Source of the DNA: Toxorhynchites rutilus septentrionalis
Taxonomy: Eukaryota; Arthropoda; Insecta; Diptera; Culicidae
DNA: 64,000 bases
Direction of reading: 5' to 3'
Assembly: GCF_029784135.1 (NCBI RefSeq)
Contig: NC_073745.1
Span: forward strand, 42,054,420 to 42,118,419
Shown here: positions 1 to 11,135 of the stretch, in pieces
Position numbering within the stretch: the first letter of the stretch is position 1
How the letters are laid out: every line of letters starts with the position of its first letter
Notes under the pieces: generated by a model
Seen by the model: the letters and a program-made list of their open reading frames with translations, nothing else
Database searches by the model: none
Told to the model about the DNA's origin: nothing
Made by a program: the position numbers and the translations under genes

Positions 1-56
1 TTATTTTCCAGCAATGATTAGATCTTTCCGGAACTTTCTCGATGCTGAATGGCATC

Positions 57-720
57 CTAACGGAAAGAGTTCTGCGCGTGTATGTGTCGATCCTTCGCCG
101 TCCACCTCCTCCAGCACGTTAGGCAACGATGTTGTCTTGTCGATGTCCTCACGAAAAATGAATGTGTCTCACCACCAGAATATCGCTTAAGTATGCTTTT
201 TGTGTGTGATTGAATCGAGAGAAGGTGTGGTTTACGATGGCAATTTGGAAGGCAAACTAGAGGGGAATGAACTCTCTGAGCTCGGAACTTTCGGCGACTG
301 AGCAATAATCGATTGCGGGCGCATACAATATTGGATACGGAAATATCCTACTGATGGGGAAGAATAATCTTCTGAAGCTATCCTGTTAATTGCGATTGAT
401 TGAAAAACCACAAAACCAAATGTATTTGGTCACAGTGTAACATGGATAGAAAACATTCAATTAAACTCTTTCACATGAATATATTTTGAAAATTCCCAAA
501 GGAGCTGGCAGATAATTTTCAGTAACGATTAGATATTTCCACATTTTCCTCGATACTGGAAGCCCACCAGTGGTTAATGCCAACTCGATAACCACCTGTT
601 AATAGCCGCGCGTGTATGTGTGTGTAGCGATGTCTTCCCAGGGAACCGTTTGTGGCATCACTCTCCTCCTGATAGATTCCCTTCTGGCCTAGGGTGCACA
701 AACAGGCTCTTGGTGACACC
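57..720 (-). repeat. Two related modules downstream of promoter-like copy 1
   Basis: Read on the minus strand, 305-57 and 719-519 both carry an ACACATACACGCGC-like block followed by a TATCGAG or CATCGAG block. The first also shares an ACAACATCGTTGC ... GTGCTGGA segment with 62473-62505. They lie in transcriptional order after the TATA/initiator at 832-800. Neither holds a recognisable protein domain, so I call them repeats and not genes. Confidence 0.4.
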
Positions 721-787
721 GTTCATCCGCGCTTTCATGATAAATAAAGAGCTTCACCGCAACAGCGACAACATGCTCCAATCGCTG

Positions 788-1085
788 TTCAATTAGAACT
801 GAGTGGATTTCCGAGCGCCGCTAGCTTATATACCGATTGGTGATTTCAATAGCCTGTTTTGAAAGCAATTTTAAGACTATTGAAACAAGTTTTTGGATCA
901 AAAAGTAACAAGTATATAACGCGTAGACATTTTATCTTTCGAATGAAGTGTTTATCATACCATTTCGTTCAGTTGTTTAGGAGCTATTAACGCTCAAAAT
1001 CTCGGTCTCCGGCGTAACGCTTTCGTTTTCGAAACTTTGATTTTACACCCCGGTATAGAAATGAAAGACGTAGTCCTACGTCAAA
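788..1085 (-). repeat. Promoter-like repeat, copy 1 (CCAAT-TATA-initiator)
   Basis: Shares its whole length with 52575-52890 and, without the promoter end, with 54575-54775. On the minus strand it carries CCAAT, TATATAAG at 832-825 and TCAGTT with the initiator A at 800, i.e. 32 bases from TATA to +1. The inner end is a near-palindrome GACGTAGTCCTACGTC that abuts the foldback element. Confidence 0.6.
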
Positions 1086-1990
1086 ATTTTTGATGCCAAA
1101 TGTCTTAAAATTACATGAAACTAGTAAGATCTGAGATCATAAGAGTGTCATCTCGAAAAATTTTTTGTTAAAAATCGACTTTTTTTTCGACATGCGAAAC
1201 GAAAAGTATGGCTTAGGGTGATAATAAAAATAGTTATCTCGATTTTTCATTCGGAACATGCTACGAAATGTTGATTTGCACAATAATATACCCTATGCAA
1301 AATATTAGCTCATTCATTCATTTACTGGTGCCCAAACGTTAAAATTTTAGTTTTTTTTTTAAACGAAAAATCACCGAAAATCGAGGTTTTAAAGGCAATT
1401 TCTGATGCCAAATGTCTTAAAATTGCATTACCCGTCGAGATTTACAGTTATCTCGAAAAAATTTTTTTGTCAAAATTGCACTTGGTCGTTTTTCCGTCTG
1501 AAAAATGGATTTTTGAAAAAAAAAAATTTGAGATAACAATTCAGGCAATTTTAAGACTGTTGGCATCAAATTTTTTTTAAACCCCGATTTCCGCTGATTT
1601 TTCGATTTTCAAAAAACTCAAATTTTAACGTCTGCAACATCAGTAAATGAATCCGAATGAGCTAACATTTTGCATAGGGTATATTATTGTGCAAATCAAC
1701 ATTTCGTAGCAAGTTCCGAATAAAAAATCGAAATAGCTATTTTTATTGGCACCCTAAACCATACTTTTCCTTTCGCATGCCGAAAAAAAGTCCCGGAGTG
1801 CCGATTTTTAACAAAAAAATTTTTTTCGAGATGACGCTAGATCTCGACGTTTCATACCATTTTTCGAAAACCCCGATTTCCTTTACTCCCCCCTTGGGTG
1901 ATTTTTCGATTTTCAAAAAAACTCAAACTTTGAACGCTTTGCGCCACTCTCCCTAAAATCCGATTGAGCTGAAATTTGGCATAGGGTGTT
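1040..1990. repeat. Long foldback (inverted-repeat) element
   Basis: Two arms of several hundred bases face each other around a centre near 1490-1510. Examples: TGCTACGAAATGTTGATTTG at 1260 against CAAATCAACATTTCGTAGCA at 1695; GATGCCAAATGTCTTAAAATTGCA at 1404 against its inverted form at 1540-1567; ATGGCTTAGGGTG at 1209 against CACCCTAAACCAT at 1750. No transposase is present. It is probably a foldback or MITE-like DNA element. Confidence 0.7.
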
Positions 1991-2737
1991 TTTAGAGGTG
2001 GTGAACATTTTGTATAGGGTAACTTTTTGAAATTTTAGGGTCGATTTTTTCCCATACATTCATTGGCACCCTAATATACACACTTGTGAGAGAATTTCAC
2101 TTATGGAGTAATTATAAATTTCACTTGTGGAGGAACTATAAACTAATAGGTGGCTTATGCTAATTTCTAACAGTTACCGTTTCGGGAATATTTTTTTATA
2201 ATGGACAATATCGACAAGAAAAGGAAGTTCCTATAAATCCTTTTATATCATCTTTTCATGCCCCATCTAAAAAGGCATTAATTCTTAGTTTACCAAGAAT
2301 ACAGAGACAAAGAATATTAGACATTCAGCTCGCGCAGTCCGAAGACATCGGTCGCAAATTTGTTCGCGTCTATCATATAGTGGAGATTATACCGTTATCA
2401 GTTCGTGGCTGGTGAAGTTATTTCGCCTTAACGGGGTTCTCTTTATTGCGCGAGTGAGAAGAGCAATCACAACCAGCGTGAGGAAGAAGTCCTCCACAGC
2501 GGGCACGGTGCGTGTGCCGTATCATCGCTTTGTGTGCTTTATCATCGTCATCGATTCCATCATCGTGTCGTGGTGCGATTTACCGTTGCAGCTGTACCGA
2601 GCGATTGCCACGCGGTTCGATTGGGACACCGTTTCATTTCATTCGCATTGGTGATTTAGGCGATTTAGGTATAATATAATATATATGGTTTAGGAAGATA
2701 GAAGAATTCAAAATTGTATTATTTTATATCTGCCGTA

Positions 2738-4303
2738 ATGGCAGAAGGTCATGTTAAAATGGAGATTGAAACTACTGTTTCCTCCTCACTAGCTACAACG
2801 GGGGCTGGGAAGTCGCTCAAACGCGTTCCCCCCTCAGAAGATGTTTCTTCAGAGAAAGAGTTGATTAACCTCAACAAGCCCCCCTCAAGAAAATTGGCAA
2901 ACTTTTCCTCTTCGCCCCCTCAATCTCCCGCTCCCGCTTCCGCTCAACTCACGAACTTGCCTCCCAGTCCTACTGATCCCGCTCCCGCTCAACAATCGAC
3001 CTCGTCCTCCCCCTCAGTTGTTTCCTCTCCTCGTGTCAAGGTCTATCCAGACGGCGCATCTGGAGCTGGTCCATGGGTTGTTTTTTTCCGGCCCAAACCA
3101 AAAGGAAAGTCTATTAATGTCATTCAGGTTTCGAAAGATCTGGCAAGATATTATTCCTCCGTGGTCGAAATCTCTAAGGTTAGGCCGAACAAACTGCGTG
3201 TTGTCGTGAGTGATCGGAAACACGCAAATGCAATTGTGATCGACGAGAGGTTCACCCTAGCGTATCGTGTCTACGTGCCCTCCCATGACGTAGAAATCTC
3301 AGGGGTGGTAACTGAAACGGGTCTGACGTGCCAATTGATAAAAGAAGGAGTTGGTAAATTCAAAAGACTCCCTTTGGTGGGCGTTAAAATTTTGGACAGT
3401 CGCCAACTAGGTAAAGTATCCCAAGAAGAGGGAAAAACGAAATTCACGCCGTCAGACTCGTTTCGTGTAACTTTTGCTGGTTCGGCCCTCCCTGACTACG
3501 TCATGGTGGACAAATTGAGACTGCCTGTACGACTCTTCGTGCCAAAGCCCATGACTTGCAACAAATGCAAGTCAGTTGGTCACACTTCAGATTATTGTGC
3601 CAACAAGGAGCGCTGTGCACCTTGCGGAGAGCAACATGTGGGGGAATCCTGTAGTGCGACTGAGCATAAGTGTCCATACTGCGGGGGATCCCCACACGTG
3701 CTCTCAGCTTGTGAAACTTACAAGAGTCGCTGAGAGAAACAGAAGCGCTTTTTGAAGGAACGCTCAAAACGCTCTTTTGCGGATATTTTAAAGGGCGCTT
3801 CTCCACTGGCCCAACAACAATCAATTAACACTCAAAATGTCTTCGCCACGTTGCCCGTTGACGAAATGGAAGCGGACACAGCTAACGGGGGCACACCGTT
3901 CATTTTCCAAGGGAATCCCCGGCGCAAAAACGTGACCACTCCCAAAGTTCAAGGACAAGCCCCACCGGTTATACCCCCTGTTAGCATGTCTAAAAAATTG
4001 AGTGCAGCGGACAAGCAAAATCAGGTTCCTCCTGGTTTCCGTGGGAATGGTTCACCTTTGAACGGCCCAGCACTCGAGGGGACATCAAAAACCCCAACTG
4101 TCCCTGTTTTTCCGTCCAGTTCAACTTCCCAATCGGGATTTATAAAGTTGACTGACCTTGTGGATCAAATCTTCACGTGTTTTAACGTTTCCGACTCCAT
4201 CAGAACCATTGTCATCTCAATGCTTCCAGTGTTAAAGACAATTTTGCAGCAATTGATGCAAACATGGCCCCTCCTTGCAATGATTATCTCTCTTGATGTC
4301 TAA
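2738..4303 (+). pseudogene. LINE ORF1 (gag-like, CCHC zinc knuckles), one in-frame stop
   Basis: A nucleic-acid-binding ORF1 of about 521 codons from ATG 2738. An N-terminal Ser/Pro-rich segment is followed by a central RNA-binding-like region and a triplet of zinc knuckles near residues 270-325 (CNKCKSVGHTSDYC, CAPCGEQHVGESC, CPYCGG). A TGA at 3731-3733, just after TYKSR, interrupts it. The same frame stays open to TAA 4301-4303, which shows the stop is a lesion and not the natural end. It overlaps the start of ORF2 at 4293 by about 11 bases. Confidence 0.85.
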
Positions 4304-7300
4304 TTTAAATAGAGAGGTCGGAGATATCACTGTTTTACAGTGGAATTGTCGTAGTCTTATCCCTAAATTGGATACTTTCAAATTTCTAATTCATAAATTC
4401 AATTGTGATGTTTTTGCTCTGTCCGAAACCTGGCTCTCTTCTCAAAATGATCTCTCTTTCCACGATTTTAATATAATACGCTTGGACCGCGATGACAGAT
4501 ACGGAGGGGTACTATTGGGGAATCATAAGTGCCACCCATTTTTTAGAATTGAACTTCCACCTATTGGAGGGATCGAAGCTGTTGCTTGTCATGCAACCAT
4601 CAGAGGCAAAGACCTCTGTATTGTCAGCTTGTATTGGCCTCCGAGAGCTGCGGTTAGCCGCAAACAACTTGTTGACATGTGCTCACTCCTTCCTGAGCCA
4701 CGATTGATCTTGGGAGACTTCAACTCTCACGGAACTGCCTGGGGGGAACAGCACGACGACAATCGTTCATCGTTGATATATGACCTTTGTAACAGCTTCA
4801 ATATGACCGTTTTGAATACTGGGGAAACAACACGAGTACCTAAACCTCCTGCTAACCCAAGTGCTCTTGACCTCTCGCTTTGCTCGAATTCACTATCGTT
4901 AGATTGCAAGTGGAATGTAATCCAGGACCCCAATGGTAGTGATCACTTGCCAATCAAAAGTTCCATCACCATTGGGTCGAATTCTTCTGAATCTATAAAC
5001 ATGGCATATGACCTCACAAGACACATTGACTGGAAAAAATATGCGGACGCGATTGCTCTAGCCATCAATTCCAGAGATGGTTTGCCTCCATTGGAGGAGT
5101 ATAACTTCATTTCTCGTTTGATCTATGACAGCGCGGTTCGCGCTCAAACGAAACCCATCCCAGGTTCCACTATTCGTCGAAGGCCTCCCAATCCATGGTG
5201 GGATAGCTAATGTTCCAAGCTTTATCAGGATAAATCGAACGCATTTAAAGCTTTTCGAAAACGTGAACCATTGAGAATTTTCAAACGTATTTGGACCTTG
5301 AAAATCAATTTAAAAACTTGATCAAAGGGAAAAAACGTGCTTATTGGCGAACTTTCGTGGGAGGTTTGTCACGAGAAACGTCAATGAAAAAATTATGGAA
5401 AGTGGCTCGAAACATGAGAAATCGCTCTTCATCGAATGAAAGCGAAGAATATTCACATCGATGGATTTTTAATTTTGCGCGGAAGGTTTGTCCTGATTCC
5501 GCACCTGTGCAAAAAAAATTTCGAGATATACCACAAGATAGGTGCGATCTTGATTCCGAGTTTTCGATGGTAGAATTCTCTCTTGCTCTCCTTTCTTGTA
5601 ACAATTCGGCTCCAGGAACGGATAGAATTAAGTTCAACTTGTTGAAACCTTTCCCTGATGTGGCGAAACATCGCTTGTTGGATTTATTCAATCGGTTTCT
5701 GGAGCATAATATTGTTCCAGATGATTGGAGACAAGTGAGAATTATAGCTATTCAAAAACCCGGAAAACCCGCTTCCGACTTCAATTCGTACTGCCCAATA
5801 GCAATGCTGTCTTGTATACGGAAATTGTTGGAGAAAATGATCTTGTTTCGCCTTGATCGTTGGGTTGAAACGAATGGCTTACTCTCAGATACACAATATG
5901 GGTTCCGCAGGGGCAAGGGGACGAATGATTGTCTTGCGTTGCTTTCTTCAGAAATTCAAATGGCTTACGCCGAAAAAAAACAAATGGCTTCAGTATTCTT
6001 GGACATAAAGGGGGCCTTTGATTCTGTTTCAATAGAGGTTTTGTCAGACAAATTACACTCTCGGGGTCTGCCGCCTCTGTTGAATAATATGTTATATAAC
6101 TTGCTTTGTGAGAAACATTTGAATTTTTCTCACGGAGATTCGGCAGTGAGTCGGGTCTCTTACATGGGCCTCCCTCAGGGCTCCTGTTTAAGCCCCCTTT
6201 TGTACAACTTCTATGTAAGCGACATTGACAATTACCTTACACAAAATTGCAGCTTAAGACAACTTGCAGATGATGGAGTAGTGTCTGTCGTAGGATCAAA
6301 CGAATCCGACCTGCAAGAACCCTTACAAGATACTTTGAACAATTTTTCAACCTGGGCCATTGGGCTAGGGATCGAATTCTCCACGGAGAAAACAGAGATG
6401 GTGGTTTTTTCTAGGAAGTATAGACCAGCAAAACCAAAGCTTCAACTTTTGGGTAAACCGATCACTCATGCTATGTCATTCAAGTATCTTGGGCTATGGT
6501 TCGACTCCAAATGTACTTGGGGGGCCCATATTAGGTATCTGAGTAAAAAATGCAAACAAAGAATAAACTTTCTCCGTACAATTACCGGCACCTGGTGGGG
6601 AGCCCATCCCGAAGATCTTATTATGTTGTATCGAACAACTATTCTCTCAGTGATGGAGTATGACAGTTTCTGTTTTCAATCAGCTGCCAAAACACATCTC
6701 ATTAAACTCGAGCGAATTCAGTATCTTTGTCTCCGTATTGCGTTGGGATGTATGCCCTCAACGCATACCATGAGTCTCGAGGTTTTGGCAGGCGTACTCC
6801 CACTAAAAGATCGCTTCAATTTATTATCTCTTCGGTTCTTCATTCGGTGTAAGGTTATGAACCCATTGGTGATCGGAAATTTTGAGCAGCTGATCGGGCT
6901 AAATTTTCCTTCTGGATTCATGACTTCATATCATGAATTCATCTCCATGCAGGTTGATCCTTCTTCGTATATTCCCAACCGTGTTTGTTTTCCTGACTAC
7001 ATCAATTCATGAAGGAAGATAATCCATGGAATTCCAGATTATCATCGATCGGGGATCGTTCCTACGATCTTCAATGCAAAGTATGGGCGTATCAATTGTG
7101 ATAATATGTACTTTACTGATGGGTCCTCTATGAATGAGTCCACAGGATTTGGAGTGTTCAACGAATTTTTTAGCACCTCCCACAGTCTTCAGAATCCTTG
7201 CTCAGTGTATATTGCTGAATTGGCAGCAATACACTGGGCGCTGGACAGCGTCGCCTTACGACCTGTTGAACACTATTACATTGTAACGGATAGTTTTAGC

Positions 7301-7948
7301 TCTGTCGAAGCTTGTGAGGCCGGAAAAGCACTCGCCGTACTTCCTTGAGAGAATACGTGAAATTTTGAGTGCTTTAACCAGACGCTGTTATGTCATTACC
7401 TTTGTCTGGGTCCCTTTACATTGCTCAATTCCGGGTAATGAGAGGGCTGACTCATTGCAAAGGTAGGTGCAATTGAAGGCGATATTTATCAGCGTCAAAT
7501 CGCCTTCAATGAATTTCATTCTTTAGTCCGTAAAAATACCATCGCTAACTGGCAACGTAAGTGGAACGAAAATGAATTGGGTCGGTGGCTTCACTCGATT
7601 ATCCCTAAGGTTAGCCTCAAACCATGGTTCAAAAGTCTGGACTTGAGTCGGGACTTTATTCACACCTTCTCTCGACTCATGTCCAATCACTGTTCGTTAG
7701 ACGCGCTACTCTTTCGTTTTAATCTTGCCGATGGCAATATCTGTGCTTGTGGCCAAGGTTACCACGACATCGAACACGTTGTTTGGTCGTGCGAGGTGTA
7801 TCTTGTTGCCAGATCGAATTTAGAAAACTCTTTTCGGGCCAGAGGAAGACAGCCCAATGTGCCGGTGAGAGATGTGTTGGCTCGGTTAGACCTTGATTAC
7901 ATGTCCCAAATATATGTCTTCCTAAAAGTTATCGATCTTCGTGTGTGA
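4293..7948 (+). pseudogene. LINE ORF2 (endonuclease-RT-RNase H), multiply broken
   Basis: The endonuclease is in 4293-5210: WNCRS, LSETWL, GDFNSHG, then SDHLPI near the end, all hallmarks of the APE-type domain. TAA at 5208-5210 interrupts it, and a frame change near 5280 moves to the RT frame (5291-7012). The RT carries a PQGSCLSP motif and LADD in place of the usual YADD/FADD, so the catalytic aspartates are kept. After 7012 a deletion removes the linker to RNase H (7106 onward: YFTDGSS, AELAAIHWAL, VTDS). A ~10-base deletion at about 7310 and a one-base loss near 7455 disrupt RNase H. The C-terminal CACGQGYHDIEHVVWSC motif is in 7577-7948. The lesions were located by comparison with the better copy at 41713-43068. 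Confidence 0.85.
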
Positions 7949-8879
7949 TTGTCCTTATATCCTTATATTCTCCTTTTCCTTTTCCTTCGCGAGAAAGCAA
8001 ATCCCTTCTTACTAACAATAGAATAAGGTGAAATGTAAATACGTATTAGATATAAGATAGGCTTAAGAATTGAGTATGATGAATGTGAGTGCGAATGTGA
8101 GTGTGAACATTGTCAACATATCCTTATATCCCTTCCTTTTCCTGAAAAAAATGTCACCCTTCTAAACTCGAGCAAACCGCGAGTAATCGGTTCTCTACTT
8201 CATTAACACTAGAATTAATGAAAAATGTTTATATATACTTGTAACAATACAGATAGGAGTTTGGCTCCTTTAAACTTATGTAACTGAGCCTGTAAAAATA
8301 AACGATTTAATAAAAAAAAAGAATATTAGAAATATGCAAACTTTATATTCCAGAACTTTTATCATCTGGTAATTATCTAGAAGGTCGTTATACATATATA
8401 CATGACAAAAGACCCGAAAAATACGCAACAACTGCATGAAATGTAAAAAATATGTTTGTTTCGAGCATGCAGTTATGCTATGTTCTGATTCTTACTCCAA
8501 TGAAACCACAATCGATTAATACGGTTTTATGTTGTTTTATAGCTCTTTATACTTCCATGAATTATATTCAGTTGCTTACTTTTATTTTATAACAATGAAA
8601 AATTCGAATTTTGTTATTTGTGTTGGAGTATCAAAAATAACTCTGTTTTGAGGAGGCTGAATTAGATGACTATTAAAACATAATAAAGATGAAGAAAACA
8701 TATTTTTTGGAGATTTTCCATTCAATCTTACCCTGTTCTTCAAATAAATGCCAATAAAACCTGAAAAATACACAATGGCAACATTACAAAGAAGTTCAAT
8801 TTTCGGTCTGTGACACCGTACGCGAGTATACGTGTTACGATTCTGCACGCGAGTACAGGAGGGTTGAAGATATTCTCTA

Positions 8880-9250
8880 TAGACTGCGTATACATAATCA
8901 CATCACTTACCACAGTGAATCCCGATTCTTTCCTCTCCCCACTAACAACTTTCCTTTCCATGATAATCCCTAGGGAACCACGCTATAGAGGCGACCCTTC
9001 TGGCCCTCGGGCGGCGATTATCATACTGACATTCCTTCCCCTCCCCTGGTGACCTTAAGGACGTGGCCGGCGTCGTTATTGACCATTTGAAGCACGAGTC
9101 ACCGAAAATTGCACAACAAGAATGATTTGCTAGTCCCAAGCGTCATTCTGTGTGTTCTTTGTGCAATTTAGTTGGTTCAGGTCAATCATGGAGAGTAACT
9201 ACGAATTGTACAGTCTACCCAAGCTCAAGCTCGAGCTCACGTAAAGAGAT
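8880..9250. repeat. Dispersed repeat, copy 1 (AAGGACGTGGCCGGCGTCG family)
   Basis: Closely matches 15775-16070, sharing AGGACGTGGCCGGCGTCGTT, GATTTGCTAGTCCCAAG and GAATTGTACAGTC in order. Nearby 9215-9433 has an open minus-strand frame without a recognisable domain. It may be part of an unidentified retroelement. Confidence 0.55.
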
Positions 9251-9599
9251 AAAAAATTGAAGCATTGGAAGAACTGACGCCATTGCATGGTGTCTTCTGA
9301 CGACATGGAAGTCTGACGGGTTTTTTGCACATTGTAATTCCACCGTAAGGCTCTTCCGGAATTCGTCGGAGAGTGGCAGGCTCTTGTTTTCGAACTCAAT
9401 ATATTCAGCTCTGATCGCTAGGTTATTCCACACATCAGCTAACGATTCACCTGCATACTCAAAATGTTTTCAGTTTCGAGTCCCCGACGTGCAACTCGGT
9501 TGAAAACACTTTGTCCTGGAGCGTTTGTAGCAATTAATATTGAGATTCAATTGAATAAAATGATATATCGAAAGTATCTATGACCTTTTTAAAATGAGG

Positions 9600-10700
9600 G
9601 GTCTCGTGTGGTCCTCGTTTTAATTAATTATGATTACTGGCTTGATTCAGGCAGCTCTCACACCCTTTTAATATCGAGCCCATGAGAAAATGCGTTCGAA
9701 GAACAATACCTTTCTAAACAAATCGCCACGTACATTGGACTACAGTATTGAACGGCTTCAGCATGACGAAGGTGCCCTAGCTTCATTCACGGAATATGCT
9801 TATGTTTAGCAGCCATGACAAAATCATGATCCGGTGGATTAACGCGATATTCGAGATGCATTGATCGGTGTCTGCTTACAGGCTTCTATTAAACCCATTA
9901 CAACACGTGCTTTATCATCCTGGATCAGGAAACACACCTCATTCGGTCCCAGAATAGAAGTTAGCTGCTCAAGGATATAGGGGCGCGTGAACTTTTTTTG
10001 GAATAAAAATAGAATATTGTTACGTAACGATTACGGCTATGAACCATTAAGCCATTAAGTAACGCAACCTTGACCCCTCTCTCCCCCTTCTCACGTTTAT
10101 TTGCATCACGCTCGCTAGGAGTGTTTGGTGCTGTGTACTCTCGCGGTCTCGTGGTCTCTCAAATTTCAATGACGTCAGAAGTAGAAACAGAAAGGAAAAC
10201 GATGACATGCACGAACAAGCCCTGAAGAATGGTGGTGTGTATTTTCCATCTTTTCATCGGTTTCGTTCAGCAAAAAACATTGAACCTTGTTCATCATTTT
10301 CACGCAAGGCGGCGCATTAGTAGTAGTGATCGTTTCATACGTAATTGACTGTGTTTGCCCTGTCGCTCTTGAAGATACAGAGAAGTGATTGAATGACGGC
10401 GGGTTCAGATTGAAAGGTTTGAACCCGGTAGTCATTACTGCTTATTTTGTAGCGTTAAAGTTGTGTTGCGTGCGGATTGGGTGGTGTAGTCAAGTATAGC
10501 TATTAGATTACATTCTTCACGGTAGATTTGAGTTCCACCAAAATAGAAAATAAAAATAACCTTCGATAATTCCTCATCGATGTTACAAATGTGAAGTAAT
10601 ACACACTTTTTCTGAGATTGTCTACCTGTCCTATGAACAGTTTGAACAGGCGAAACTGACGCCTCTGGTTTCAGCCTCCATGAGTTGTTCTTGGAAAGAA
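9600..10700 (-). repeat. Jockey-like LINE-associated repeat blocks (X then Y)
   Basis: Block X (about 9625-9960) matches 37690-37900 and block Y (10085-10440, plus 10605-10665) matches 36420-36740 and 36955-37015. At the second site a degraded reverse transcriptase lies beside these blocks, so both are probably fragments of one family. Heavily mutated; no usable ORF remains here. Confidence 0.5.
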
Positions 10701-10991
10701 CAGCCTGTAATGTCCTTGGAAAGGCGATAGGCTCATTATTGAGGTACCATGTGTCAATTGAAGTGAAATTATAAGACCCTGTTTAAAGCTAATTGATTTA
10801 GTCTAATTAATCTTGTTTAGAGACGAACCAACTAAGGAGACTAAATGTTCCTAAAAAGACGAGAAAAAAAATCTTGTTTGGTCGAATGTGAAAAGAGTAA
10901 GAGTTTACAAATTATAAAGTGACGGTCACTCAGTAAAGTTCTTTCTTAATGACAATGCAAAACTAAATATCGTTCATCAGATTCTCCTCAC

Positions 10992-11135
10992 CTTTACATA
11001 AGCCGCATTTATATAATTGTCCGTCTCCGTTGGCAATGTCACCCGCGCGTGATCATACGGCACACAATCAACGGAGCGATTCTTCTCCGGAAAAAGCCTG
11101 GCCACACTGACCTGTCGTTTAGCTTCCTCTTTCAC
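10992..11135 (-). CDS. mop: mop exon 4 (start of PTP domain)
   Basis: Forty-eight codons flanked by a CCAG acceptor and a GTGAGG donor. It encodes the N-terminal strand of a tyrosine phosphatase domain (ARLFPEKNRSVDC, then DNYINAAYVK, the usual N-Y-I-N-A substrate-loop signature). It is too short to be called by ORF length and was found by reading the minus strand next to exon 3. The WPD loop and HCSAG-type P-loop that should follow lie beyond position 1. Confidence 0.88.

Larger units (their letters stand above)
2322..8317 (+). mobile_element. Full-length RNase H-bearing non-LTR retrotransposon (I/LOA-type), inactive
   Basis: A 6.0-kb LINE bounded by a 13-bp target duplication (AAAGAATATTAGA at 2309-2321 and 8318-8330) and ending in an A-rich tail. 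ORF1 carries CCHC knuckles. ORF2 carries an apurinic endonuclease, a reverse transcriptase, RNase H and a C-terminal Cys-His motif. This architecture is that of the I/LOA/R1 group; mosquito I-like families such as MosquI are the closest I can name, and the clade needs a tree. The copy is dead: an in-frame stop in ORF1, and a stop plus several frameshifts in ORF2. It lies in the last visible mop intron, on the opposite strand to mop. Two 3' fragments of the same family are at 41344-43096 and 63661-64000. Confidence 0.9.

Noticed and set aside
9215..9433. Gag-like protein on the minus strand
   Set aside because: No zinc knuckle or other gag motif, and no LTR; kept only as a possible retroelement piece in the repeat entry.
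10175..10435. Candidate missing PTP exon on the minus strand
   Set aside because: Its translation has no phosphatase motif and the DNA is a dispersed repeat also found at 36420.
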